The position numbers were made by a program, and so were the translations under genes. From Amylostereum areolatum (taxonomy: Eukaryota; Basidiomycota; Agaricomycetes; Russulales; Stereaceae), in the NCBI GenBank assembly GCA_012932865.1, contig SAXG01000010.1, positions 806,001 to 870,000 on the forward strand: a stretch of DNA of 64,000 bases, written 5' to 3'. Under the pieces are notes generated by a model, which was given only the letters and a program-made list of their open reading frames with translations, did no database searches and had not been told where the DNA came from. Below are positions 1 to 10,672 of the stretch, one piece after another (position 1 is the stretch's first letter; each line of letters starts with the position of its first letter).

Positions 1-736
1 TGCGTGCTCGTCTCCACCAGCCCATAACTTGCACTCTAGGCTGGATCGTAACTTATACAATCGAGGTGCGCCATGGCGGCCCATCTTCCGGGTACATCTC
101 ATCCGGTTTCTATGGAGGTAAGCCTACTCTCGCCGCGCGCTTTAGCCTTACTGACATCCTGTAGGCCTCGCCTTGGGTCGTGTCGCCCTGCTTTGGGTGA
201 CGAAGAAGGTACCTCTACTTTCATACATCTCACACCTGAAACTGAACAGATAATCAGCTCGGAAATCGGCCTGCTGTTTTCACGTACATGTTCATTGCTA
301 TCGGGTACGCTAGACTATCTTCACCTTCATCTGCTAAACCGAACGAAACATCTACCGCAGCCTCGAATTCGTTGTCTGGTTCGGCCCTTCACTTATTTCG
401 GGCGCTGTCGCCATTCTATTCATCGGGATTTTCCTTGGACCGATCTATCCTATTGCCATAAACGAAGCGGGGAGAGTTATTCCCCACAATATCCTCACCG
501 GCTCCATTGGCTGGATCGGGGCTTTTGGAACAGCAGGTTCAGCCGTTGTTCCGTTCGTTGCCGGTGTTTTAGCACAGGAGAAAGGCATATGGACCTCCCA
601 ACCCCTGTTAGTACGAGCACCCCGATGCTTCCAAGACTCGCACTGACGGAGCCATCCGTCCCATAGACTTATATCCTTGATGTCGATTATGGTTTTGATG
701 TGGTTCGTTATGCCGCGGCCGAGAGTCTCTGCCTAA
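1..736 (+). CDS. MFS transporter, C-terminal part (5' end outside window)
   Basis: This is the 3' part of a major facilitator superfamily membrane transporter; the substrate is unknown. Exons read as 40-117, 165-208, 258-304, 361-606 and 667-736 (stop 734-736), all with GT-AG introns that keep frame. The translated pieces carry hallmarks of fungal fucose-permease/Bsc6-like MFS proteins: GLALGRVALLWVTKK (cytoplasmic loop), then GPIYPIAINEAGRV, then LTGSIGWIGAFGTAGSAVVP, and a last membrane helix ending MWFVMPRPRVSA. The bases 1-39 look like the end of an intron (ctctag). The family is seen from conserved loop motifs; no substrate can be inferred. The gene is cut by the window edge, not visibly broken. 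Confidence 0.82.
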
Positions 737-1019
737 ACGCCAAGGGCCGGCGGTGTGAAGGCGTTACGCGGTTTGGAGTTTTGGAGAAATTTATCATGGG
801 GCATTCGAGGCAGTTGTACATCACCATTGATGTACATAAGGAGAATGATGAAAACAATCGCGGAGAGGGAGCGAAGACAAAATTTGCAACTGGGTGCGAA
901 ACAGTGTTTGATACCGTCTGCCGAAGACCGTTGTCCTAGCTTTCGTGCCCATGCTGTGATCCAATAGATACGACGGACGCTGTCTAAGGTTCAGGCCGCT
1001 GGCCTTCGACCGCCTGTGC

Positions 1020-2712
1020 TCACGAACTGTATCCGAAATCGATCCAACGGGGCATTCCGAGGAATACGTTTTGGATCGTGAACGCTTCGGCTTCCTCTGC
1101 AGTCAAAATGTGCTCCAAGGAAATACGATCGCTGGGATCGCCCCCAGGACCTGTTTCAGTGCCCCCTAAGGATACTTGAATGGAAAGAAACGGGACCAAC
1201 ATACCGGTAGAATCAAACTCGGCGTAGAATGTGGTGTTCATGATTACTGGTCTGCGCAAGGAAACCGCTTCCATATAGGTAGATAATACGCGAGAACTAA
1301 TGAACGAACCTGTCACTGCTAAACAGTAGTCCAACCTGCTGGTTCGATACTGTCGTCCATAAACGTGCGAAGGTACACGGTCGTAGCTAAATCGTTCCAC
1401 GGGCGGCCTGGTATAGACTATCAGGATTCCCTCGGGCAGGTCTCAGGGGCGAGTACAGCGTACCGAGAAAGCACCTTCCATCTGTTACAGTGGTGGCGTT
1501 TGCGTCTGGAGACTGTTTCCAGTATCTTTGTCAGCAACCGTATGATCGAGGACGTGAGCCGGGATGAACGTACCCTGATGATTCTCGAATCTGAGATGTA
1601 TGCTCCGTAGCGGTTTCCAGGTGCATCAGACTGGTTGGTACCCTTCCACGCTACGATGCCTCCGCCGCAAGCTCTGTTAGCGAGAGTAACATTTTGGAAC
1701 CACCTAACGCATATGACCGAAAGTCAGCAATATTCTCAAAGCGACGGAAGGCCACTCACGCCGTCCCAAACCCAAAGAGATCTACTCATCGGATGCACTT
1801 GAGCAACTGTGTCAAAGTACAAAGAGGCGACACCTACAGTCCGTCTGGCCAAATATGATGCTGTCGACGACGTACGTGCTCGCATTGCGACCAGTGTACC
1901 ATGTGTCCTGGTAGCTCGCAAATGTACAGCCATAGAACGATGCATTGGCATACGAAATATCTGTCACCAATGCTTGGGATATGGCGAAGTTTGCCTACAA
2001 CATTTTCGTCATCATCCAATCCCCACCTTTGCATATGAAAACAAATTTACTGCACGATTTTGAAAGTCGATATTGTAGGCTTTGAAGTCGACGTTACCGA
2101 AGAGAGGCTGGAGAGGTGCCCCCGTCGGGCCAGCACCGATGAGTGATGCGTTGAACGATGGAGCGACGAGGAGCACGGCGGACTGTGCATCGTCCATCCC
2201 GGTCACGACGAAAATATTGTCCCATATTTGGACGAGATTCTTGGTTGACGCATTCGAAGATGGATCTAATGCTGTTGCGTCCAGTTGACCCTACAATCCA
2301 ACGTACTGTTATCCATGATGAAGAAGCGAAAGAAAGCGCGGGCCCACACCAACAGAGTTAAGGCCCCTACCCGGGTGACGTTCACGGTTTCGTGGTACTC
2401 TCCTGCGCCGATAAGAATGATGGCACTGTCTTGCTCATTCCTGAAGTTCTGGTCATTCTTGGGTACCAGTCCAGATATAATCGAATCAACGGGACTCACA
2501 GAGAGGAAATTGCATCTTGCACTCTGGTGAAATCCGCATTGGCTTCGGACGCGGAAACGAAGATGGTTCCTTTGCGGGCACCCAGCCAACGGATTGTTCT
2601 TACTCGTTTCTTGAAGCTGGCAAGGTAACAAGGTAGAGGATAGTCCAGAGACCGAGAGAAGGCAACCGAGCAAAGCAGCTCCCGCAAACAAACAAGGAAG
2701 TCCCCACGCCAT
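1020..2712 (-). CDS. Secreted pectin methylesterase (CE8), possibly frame-damaged
   Basis: Pectinesterase de-esterifies the methyl groups of homogalacturonan in plant cell walls, outside the cell. The start at 2712 opens a signal peptide (MAWGLPCLFAGAALLGCLLS). Family motifs follow in order on the minus strand: GTIFVSASEANADF, GAGEYHETVNVTR, LFGNVDFKAYNIDFQN, ASFYGCTFASYQDTWYTGRN, GQTDYLFGFGTAW (catalytic Asp region), GGGIVAWKGT, GRPWNDLATTVYL (catalytic Arg), and the C-terminal SLEHILTAEEAEAF...WIDF. Introns include 2499-2441, 2349-2291, 2050-1995, 1837-1782, 1759-1704, 1573-1513 and 1463-1408. Two joints do not fit: LAGCP and KGTIF near 2571-2580 lie one base out of frame, and the exon after PAGW (about 1345-1270) needs a non-obvious splice. 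So it is either a recent pseudogene, an assembly indel, or my exon model is wrong there. Confidence 0.85.
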
Positions 2713-2742
2713 GTTTTTGGCGAACGTCCGTCCCTTCGTCGC

Positions 2743-2752
2743 GTATATATAC
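2743..2752 (-). promoter_or_regulatory. Putative TATA box of the pectinesterase gene
   Basis: TATATATA sits about 30-40 bases upstream of the chosen pectinesterase ATG at 2712 on the minus strand. It is an AT island in GC-rich DNA. The spacing would leave a very short 5' leader. Confidence 0.4.
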
Positions 2753-3256
2753 GCGGAATCACGCGTCATGAGTATCCTGTCCCCGAGATCTATGTGTCGG
2801 TGGCGGGCCGGGGCGGAAAAGGACTTGTAAAGATACGCCTCGAGTTGGCAGAGCATCAGTCACAAGGCGTCGCTCTTGAAGCCCATGATCAAGGAGTCCA
2901 AGAAAAAGCCTTGTTCTTACACGGGTACCATAGTGGTTATGATCCGGAAAATGCTGGATTTCTTCAGAAATAAGTTGACGGCCGAGGTTTTTGCGAAAGG
3001 ACGTCCGCTGTACCCACGCATCCCCCATTCAGATACGATTAACTCTCAGGAAAACAGACAAGGCAGAACACGAAAAAAAACATAGCTGAGATGCTAGAAC
3101 ACTCGCAGGAAAGGCGGAAACCTGAGAGTATGTGAATCGGAAATTGGACCTGATGCGGGACTTAAAAGCATTCAGCCATTCAAATTCGTTAGTAGCCACA
3201 GTACATCAATGAAATCATGAAAAGAGCATATGTCTTGGAGTGATAAGCTTGTATTC

Positions 3257-4679
3257 TCACTGCTGGCTCAAAGCGTCCTGCATTTGAGCCTTGACGGGGA
3301 TATGCTTGGTTAAACAATCCAAGGGGTGACAGGAATGACAGCTCACGGAGAGAGTAGTTGACTCAATCGGGCACCCTACGCCGTTCCCGAGGAGGTTCTG
3401 AAGAGTGTCGATCGCGGTTTGCAGACGCGTGATAAGCGCTTCGGTGGTATTGTCGACTTCGAATTGGACTCCTATCGAGGGGTTGTTCACAATGTGACGT
3501 GCATCGACATTGACGATGACCGACTATCCAGAAAAAAGGTCAGCTACGAAGATATAGAGAGGCCAGGTCCACAGCCTTGGAAAACCAACCTGGACGAAAG
3601 GACTCCTATCAGGCGGACAAGAACAAGGCACTTGGACTGGCTGGCCACTGCTGTCGAGCACAGCGCCGTCACAATTGCCATTACCTAGCAAAGAAGGTAG
3701 TCTCCTTAGCACCACGAGACGGGTTCAAAGGCAAATTGGTTACCTTTTGGATTCAATCCAGCCATGAATCCGAGGTCAGGAGTAAGCATTGCGATAGTCT
3801 CGTTATCAGGCGGATTGCTTCCTCCTGTAGGAGTTGAAGGGGGTGCCGACACTGTAGGTACGCTTGAAGTCGCGCCGGTTGAACTACTCAAAGGGGAAGA
3901 AGCACTCGAAGACACAAAGGTGGTCGACGTCGGACTGAGGGTGGAGTCAGACGAACTTGGAGCGGGGGGTTCTCCCGCAAGGGCGATCTGTTGAGCCACG
4001 AAGGTTGTTGACGTGATTGGGCAGCCTACCCCGATGCCCCTCAAGTTTTGCAGAGTGACTGAGGCCGCTGTAAGCCGCTCTAACTGAGACGCGGTAGAGT
4101 TGTCTATGGGAAAAGAAACCTAAACCATATCAGCAACAATGGTCGATAAATCACAGTGCCTGCGACGCACCGCAACGACTGTGTTATTCACTGCATGCCC
4201 AGCGTTGACATTGGCGGTCAAGGCCTGAAATATATGAAACGCTGATCAGTCGTACTTCAATGATAACGTGCACTCTCACATACCGCGATGTAAACGTCTT
4301 GGGTAGGTGGGCAATCGCACGGGATTTGAACTGGAGTGCCATCCGCGGCGTTCACAGCGCCATCACAGGTCCCGGTACCTGGTCAAACATAGAATTAGAT
4401 GTTAGAAACGACATTTGCGAAAATTGAGACCTGCCTGTTGGGTTGATTCCGGCTTCCCAGCCCAAAGGCGGAGCAAGAGCGGCCACCTGGGCCGTCATGA
4501 GTGGAGGATTGGGGGCGTCTCGAGCTGCATGACATGAGCGCCGTCAGCCACGATGGAAGACGAAATAGCAAGGAGACGAACGCACCTTCATATACGGTGA
4601 CCCGAAAAGCTGGTGTCGGATTGGACCAGACAAAAGACGTGAAGCAAAGCGTCGAACAGAACAGTGCAAGATTCAGCAT
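3257..4679 (-). CDS. Secreted cysteine-containing protein with two tandem homologous domains
   Basis: The function is unknown. The start at 4679 opens a hydrophobic signal peptide (MLNLALFCSTLCFTSFVWS). Two copies of a domain of about 105 residues follow. Copy 1 has GLNP/GINPTG, TCDGAVNAADGTPVQIPC, DCPPTQDVYIA, ALTANVNAGHAVNNT, PIDNSTASQLERL, and GVGCPITSTTFVAQQ. Copy 2 has GNCDGAVLDSSGQPVQVPC, SCPPDRSPFVQ, NVDARHIVNNPSIGVQF, and GVGCPIESTT. They are joined by a Ser/Thr/Pro-rich linker, probably O-glycosylated. Introns before the CDGAV segment fall at the same phase in both copies, showing duplication of an intron-containing unit. The first copy's intron appears to use a GC donor (gcaggt). 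The architecture resembles uncharacterised secreted proteins of Agaricomycetes. The stop is at 3257-3259. Confidence 0.75.
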
Positions 4680-5731
4680 GACTGGGACAAATGATGAGCC
4701 TTGGGGACACGGAGACCGACGAGCGTCGAGAAGAGGGACAGACGTACAATTTATACGAGGATCGCAATCATTTGTTAAGTTTTCAAGCATGTCGGTGGTT
4801 GACCGGCGACCATTGACCCTGGTGAGTGTACATATTGCCCACGAAACAGGGCCAGGCTGATAGAATTGAGGAGTATGGTGAGGGCCCAGCCTCCTTATGC
4901 ACGACGGTAGCTGTAAAGGTCTCCTCTGAAGCTTCCGAGTAAAAAGGCACAGTACCTCGCTGTTTAAACACTCGAGATCATTCGAGCAGCTCTACTTTCG
5001 GTGACGGCGATACGATGTTCTCGCTTGAGACTGTACCAGCAGAGACCCGGCCCACCGTGTTCAGTCGGGTATGCGCGTATAGTCGGCTGGCGTAGTTGGC
5101 TGTGAACGAGGACATACGGGAGTTGTTACAGTGTCAAATCCAGCCGATGCAGTCGATCATCCATGGGGAAGCGGTATTGATTTGACAGCGGAAGACGCTC
5201 CTACCGTGACTGGTGGGAGTGCCAGCCTTAGAATAGAGCGTATAGGATTTTGAGCGGTTTCGATGGTACCTTCGTGAGAAGTCGGAGCGCTTCCGGGACA
5301 CTAAGAGCATGAAACGGCATGCAGAAGGGTAACCGGTAAATGGTCATTGTGGGTGGAGGCTTGGTGGATCATGAATCCATGATGGCAATCCGAAAATCGG
5401 AAGGCGTCCGCATAGCGTATTACGTAATGGAGCATTGTAGCCCCTTCCGAAATAGGCAACTTACCGAAGCTCCTCGAGCGCTAAGTAGCTCGCGTTGAAT
5501 ACGTGCGAGAGAAGAGCCAGCTGAGCCTGCGAAGCGGAGAGCTTCTCTATAGGCTAGCTAGCGAGAGTTAGTCAGCGGCCGCGCGTAGAGCCGGAACGAA
5601 GGAAAGGCGAGACGCGTGGAGGAAATGAATTCCCACGGTCCTCGTCCTCTCCCTCCTCGTACCTGCTCTCCCGCGCTGGAGATTTTTCATCGTTCCGCTT
5701 CAAATTCTCCTTTTCTCGCCATCTCTTCGAC
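4680..5731. other. Intergenic, no gene recognised
   Basis: Upstream region of the minus-strand secreted protein (start 4679) and of the plus-strand gag-like ORF (start 5732). The last 100 bases before 5732 are pyrimidine-rich on the plus strand, as is common before fungal starts. I see no supported coding sequence, RNA gene or strong repeat. Confidence 0.5.
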
Positions 5732-6661
5732 ATGAGCGACTCAACAACGCCCTTGGGAACCAACACTCAAGCGCCTGCGTATCTGACGCCGTCAAATGCA
5801 CGAGGAACCGCTGATCATGCGGAACGCGCAAGCGGGAGCGGTGGAACGAGTGGACGGCCGTACAGTGGCCAGGAACATGGGAGAGACGGATTAGGGGCAG
5901 GCGTTGCGGCGCAGGTGGACATCCAGCAACACGGGTTTCTATCGGCAGCGGAACAAGCGAAAGCAGACGCTGAGTTACTCCCGTTGGCCCTCTATGCCAA
6001 AGCGTCGCCCCAGGAGCGCGCTGCCATGTGGCGCACGTTCAAGCAATACACCACTCAGTTGGCGCCCCCTTCCGTCAGCACGAGCAAGCCGTTATACTCC
6101 TTGGCGGATGAAGGGGACAGGGAGCTAGGTGCCGCGATAGGAATCCCGGATGCCATTCTCGTGCTCGCTAAGGCCGGCATTCGTCCCCCTCTCACCTTAT
6201 TCACAGCAAGCGCTCTGAAGACCATCATGCGCGACGGGCTCACTATGACGAAGAAGTATCGCACCCTCAAAGGCGATGTGCGCGTCCTCGACATCACAAG
6301 GTTCCCGGACGAGGCCGACTTAGATTTCGTGTCTTGGATGGACGCTTGGGGTGGTTATCTTAGGTTTCTCGCAGATCCGTCGATCACAGGAGCCGGCGTT
6401 CTCCAAAGGTGGGAAACGCACTACCGCGCGCTGATTTCAATGCCGGGCTTCAGCACCCCGGAGATCTTCGATGCTATCCTGAGGCACGACATCGAAGAGC
6501 GTGCGGCGTACCACGCAAACCCGTTCAAGGCTGATTCGACGCAGTGGTGGATGCGCTTCGCGGCTATTCAACTCGACATACAGCGGCAGGAGCTTCAAGA
6601 TGTGATGCGCGCGTCGGCGAACAGCGCCTCGTATGATGATTTCTATACTTTGGGTTTCTAA
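5732..6661 (+). CDS. Gag-like ORF, probably transposon-derived (309 aa)
   Basis: A single uninterrupted ORF in a region where host genes are intron-rich. The N-terminal 80 residues are Gly/Ser/Thr-rich and disordered. The rest is predicted helical, with tracts such as LDITRFPDEADLDF, VSWMDAWGGYLRFL, RWETHYRALISM and FDAILRHDIEERAAYH. The W..AW..Y..F / W..HY..L / ILRHDIE.R pattern resembles the capsid-like N-terminal ORFs beside tyrosine-recombinase and other retroelements of basidiomycetes. The retroelement gag at 31972 has a comparable but not closely similar helical region. No zinc knuckle, RT or repeats flank this ORF, so it is an orphan or a domesticated copy. A GC-rich minisatellite begins within about 100 bases of its stop. 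Family assignment is inference. Confidence 0.55.
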   Translation: MSDSTTPLGTNTQAPAYLTPSNARGTADHAERASGSGGTSGRPYSGQEHGRDGLGAGVAAQVDIQQHGFLSAAEQAKADAELLPLALYAKASPQERAAMWRTFKQYTTQLAPPSVSTSKPLYSLADEGDRELGAAIGIPDAILVLAKAGIRPPLTLFTASALKTIMRDGLTMTKKYRTLKGDVRVLDITRFPDEADLDFVSWMDAWGGYLRFLADPSITGAGVLQRWETHYRALISMPGFSTPEIFDAILRHDIEERAAYHANPFKADSTQWWMRFAAIQLDIQRQELQDVMRASANSASYDDFYTLGF

Positions 6662-6759
6662 TGCGTATGCATACATTGACTGTGTTTATTCCTGCTTTCA
6701 GTGTACCACGAATCGAGGGGCCACTGTGCCATTATTTTTCAGCTCCAAGCTCGTATGAG

Positions 6760-7580
6760 CGAATCGTCGTTGCACGAGGCCGTCGTGCCATTCTTTCAAC
6801 ACCTTCATGCGGGGCCTTCGTGCCAGCTTTATACGCCTTCGTGTCGGGCCTTCGTAACAATCCTTTCACCGCCTTTGTGCGGGGCTTTCGTGCCGTCTTT
6901 ATACGCCTTCGCGCGTGGCCTTCGTGCCATTTTCTTCTACGCCTTCGTGCGGGGCCTTTCGTGCCATTTTTCTCTTACGCCTTTCGTGCGAGGCCGTCGT
7001 GCCCTTTATTCTCAACGCCATCGTGCGTGGCCGTCGCGCCATTTCCTTTCTCAACGCCGTCGTGCGAGGCCGTCGTGCCCTTTATTTTCAACGCCGTCGT
7101 GCGTGGCCGTCGCGCCATTTCCTTTCTCAACGCCGTCGTGCGAGGCCGTCGTGCCATTTGTTTATTTTTAACGCCGTCGTGCGGGGCTGTCATGCCTTTC
7201 TCATGCGCCGTCGTGCGCGGCCGTCGTGCCAGGTGCTCATACGCCGTCGTGCGTGGCCGTCGTGCCAGGTTTCATGCGTCGTCGTACGTGGCCGTCGTGC
7301 CATTTTCACGCAACGTCGTGCGCGGCCGTCGTGCCAATTTTCATGCGTCATGATTTCATGCGTCATCGTGCGCGGCCGTCGGGCCAGGTTTCGTGTGCCG
7401 CCAGACGCGGCCTTTGTGCCATTCTCAGGCGCTGTCGCGTGCGGCCGTTGTGCACGGCCGTTGTGCCACTTCTTATACACCGGCGTGCGTGGCCGTTATG
7501 CCATTTCGCATGCGCCGACGTGAGTGATTATTGCGCTGATTTCTCGTGTGTCTATGTGCGGGGCCGTCATGCATTTGTTT
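6760..7580. repeat. Degenerate GC-rich minisatellite
   Basis: Dozens of imperfect copies of a core like GTCGTGCGTGGCCGTCGTGCC (split here: GTCGTGCGTGG then CCGTCGTGCC), spaced every 30-40 bases. They are separated by short pyrimidine-rich spacers such as atttcctttctcaac. The best-conserved stretch is 6985-7330; copies decay toward 7580 and beyond. Open frames across it on both strands, rich in R-A-R-P-S-C, are side effects of the repeat and not genes. Confidence 0.85.
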
Positions 7581-9087
7581 CCAGCACCGTCCGGTGTGCC
7601 GTCTTTCCCTGTGTGCTGATGTGTATGGCTGTCGGGCCAATTATTCTCTTACGTTGATGTGTTGGGTTAGCTGATTATTATTTTCTTCAGATACCGACGT
7701 GGGGGGCCGATGTGCCATTCCATTCTCAGGCCGAGGTACATCATTTTCATTAGGTGGACGTGAGCGGCCGACAGGTCGGGGGGACCGTCGTGCTATGCAT
7801 TTTCAACGTCGACATGGCTGGCCGCCGCGCGTTTCCCTTGGTTTAGAGCCGCCGTTTGGGTATCACTCTTGGGACCTTTCCCTTCACACTCCTACACTAC
7901 GCAGATCTTTCGGACCATCCAATACGGAATCCCTTCATGTGGGGTCTATGTGTTAATTTCTTTTGATTCAGCATCCTCGCGCGTGGCCTGCATGCCTTTG
8001 CCTTTGATTTCTAGCTATCGTGTTGCGAGGATGTGCAAGACTGTTTTACTCAACTAGATGGTAGGTGGCTGGACAGTTCCTTTCCGTGTACTTAGAAGGC
8101 CCCTTATGTGGGCCGTCGTAACTCGTTTAGATTGCTCATATCAATTATTGTCGGTCGGAGTTCCATTCCTTCGTTTTGGTCCCTCTTTCTTTTGATAGGG
8201 CGTTGTTGAGTTGCGCGGGTGTGCTGCGCGCTCTGGTGTGGGGTGCGAGTTTTCGGGGGTCCGAATCTCGGTTGTGAGCTGCGCTTTGTTGGGGGTTTCT
8301 CGGTTCGTTTCCCCGAACTGAGATCTCTCAGTTCTCTTGCTGCTCGAAGTTGGTAGACCGCTGGAATTCGGGTCGTTTCGCGTGCATGCGTTTCGTACCC
8401 TTTTCCCCGCGCGCACATCTCGGATTTCGAGAGACGCGTCGGTTGCACGTGGGAGTTCGGCATTTCCCGCACTTTCCCATCACGTGCTTTCCCGCGGTCC
8501 ACCACTTCCACACCCCACACCCACAAACTAATAGATAACACTGAGTTTGAAACTCATATCGTTATCTTGTTTGATGGTCTCTTTTCTCCCTCTGTTTTCA
8601 TTTCCGTCCGCCCCAGAACACGAGACTAACTAGCTTGATCCGCGCCGTCACCACGTACTATCACAGTGCTTTCTACCCCTCCCCCCTTTTGACTCCGAGG
8701 ACCGAAACTCTCGCCTGGGAGCTCCGAGGGACCAAAATCACGGCAAGTCGATGTCGTTTCACTTTCGGGCATAGCCATCGCTGCATTCAATAGAGATAGT
8801 GACTGTCAGGTGGGTAAGTGATAGAAGTATGCCCATAAACTGTTCCTCGTATCTCATCCGATCAACTAGATGTACTTCATGCAATTCGGATCCCCGGGAT
8901 TCTTTCCCTCTTTATCCAGCGAAACCCGACCTCCTGGTTCTCCCCCACTATGACTATCATGGAACTGAATCTCGTACACTGCCCACCCAAGTATCGGATT
9001 GCAACGCCCAACGGTGATATAAAATGGATTTCGTTTGGAAGCTAATGCTCAGAAGCCTCCAGTTCTCTACTAGGGCGTCGCCCTAGG
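7581..9087. other. Intergenic, decaying repeat flank then promoter-like DNA
   Basis: 7581-7850 holds weak remnants of the preceding minisatellite core. 8100-8540 is pyrimidine-rich with no frame that resembles a protein family. 8549-8561 has a short palindrome (gagtttgaaactc). The rest is probably upstream DNA of the gene starting at 9088. Confidence 0.45.
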
Positions 9088-9949
9088 ATGAGTGCAGGCA
9101 ATATCTCTAGCGCATCCGCGCTCTCCTCCTCGAGATCGCACGTCACACTATCTCATGTTCGTAGGCTGTCGCCGAGGTCCTCGTTCAACGCAGCCTCCAC
9201 GCGAATCAGGTCCTCCCGCTTCTGTCGACAGAAACGTTCATCGTTAGGCCTTGAGGCTCTCGCGTTTGGTCTCGAAGCACTCAAAGAATCCGCAGACCCA
9301 TGTACGCCCCTCAAAGCCGCGGTCGGCGGCCTTCTGTGCTTTGTAAACCGCGTAGAGGCAAGCTGTCGTATCATTGCCCTGCCTCCTTCTTCTCTGAAAA
9401 TTCCATATTTTAGGATATGGTCGCCGCCGCCGAAGACGCACAACGCATCATCCAGCGCATTGAGCAACTCGAAGACACCATGATGAACGCTGTCCCTGAG
9501 GACCCGTCTACGATTGCATCGTCTCAGCGATTGGCCCTCGAGACATTCTCGCAGTATGTCGCCCACGACTTCGAAGGGTCTGGCAGCTGATGTTTTCCCT
9601 CTAGGTCCCTTGACAAGATCTGCTATGACATGGAGACCTTGATTCCACCGAAAGAAGGACGCATCAGACGCTTTTTCCTCGCCAAGAAACGACAGGGCGA
9701 TTTGAACGCATTCCTTGTCCGACTGAACGAGGCCGACACAGATCTTCAGGCGCGTCTTCAGTCTTTCCTTGGTATGAGGCTTACTGTCTAACGACCCTCA
9801 TCGTTACAGAGATCCATCGCATTGAGCACCAACCACGAAGTATTCAGTCTTGGTGCAAATATCAACCACCAGCACCAATCCGTCGAGACACACGTCCATC
9901 AAGTTCTCCACAACCAGAAGAAAATATCCAAAGTAAGTCCAGTGTCTAG
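9088..9949 (+). CDS. Small MLKL-NTD/HeLo-like helical-bundle protein, copy 1
   Basis: Exons 9088-9357, 9414-9553, 9605-9771 and 9810-9949 keep frame and give about 238 residues. The first intron (9358-9413) uses a GC donor (gcaagc); the third is very short (38 nt). Motifs in order: LAFGLEALKESADPCTPLKA, AVGGLLCFVNRVE, AAEDAQRIIQRIEQLEDTMM, LDKICYDMETLI, RRFFLAKKRQGDLNAFL, RLNEADTDLQARLQSFL. This is the pattern of the N-terminal helical bundle (MLKL-NTD-like/HeLo-like adaptor) found at the front of many Agaricomycete STAND and kinase proteins. Here it ends without a NACHT or kinase. After 9810 the paralogue at 10673 is conserved in another frame (NHEVFSLGANINHQHQ), so the true C-terminus is uncertain. 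A role in regulated cell death is known only for relatives. Confidence 0.6.
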
Positions 9950-10672
9950 CCGCCGTAATTCTCAAGCTTATGACCACCGAAAGCAACTCTTCGTCGTCGT
10001 TTTTTTAACTGCCCGTCTGGAAGCCGGACTCGAGATTGAGGTCCAGTGAACCGCTGCGCCGTTAAGGTGGCCGCGATTCAGTGAAAGACTATGCTTTGGT
10101 CCCGTTCCAGGCGGGCAGATGGTCTCTGCACAGCGATTCGCGTCAGCAATTCGCTCGGCAAGAAGCGTTCGCCGAGAGTTCCGTCTGTAAAGTGTCAGAT
10201 AATGTGGACGATTGATCCCCCTTTACCTCGCCTTTCATATGCTCTTACCCCAAATTCATCGCATTGCCCCCTTACCTGCCTCGTGCCCCAGGAAAGCCTC
10301 TCAAATAGAATGCTATCACACCATTGATGACCTAGGGCTAGGACAAGGCTTACGACACCGCGGAGTTGAGGTTCTTGTCGGCCCTTCCCTGAATGTCGAG
10401 CACGCTCATCGCCGAAGGCCAATAACACTGGATCTGCACAGGAACGTATCGCTACGAGCGAACTTCCGATGGAAGTGGAAGTACTTTCCTTATGCCGTGT
10501 AGCCTGATTTAGTCTGACGGTTTATCTCCTGCATGCTGTTTACAGTCGTATTTAAGTTCTGTCATGCACAAGTACGCGTGTAACCTACGGTTCGTCCTTA
10601 CCAGGAGGATCCTGGTCCCTTGGGGCATCTGTGGCCCGTGCTCTATTCCTCCCTTTTCTTCAGAGTAGCCCG
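9950..10672. other. Intergenic between two tandem paralogues
   Basis: Contains the 3' flank of copy 1 and the upstream region of the decayed copy 2. No coding frame with family support was seen. Confidence 0.4.

Noticed and set aside
6760..7580. Possible CRISPR-like array
   Set aside because: The repeats are degenerate and the spacers are similar to each other; the host is a fungus.
6661..7657. Several 140-230 codon frames across the minisatellite on both strands
   Set aside because: They consist of repeated R/A/P/S/C blocks that follow the repeat unit, with no unique domain, and all are explained by the array.
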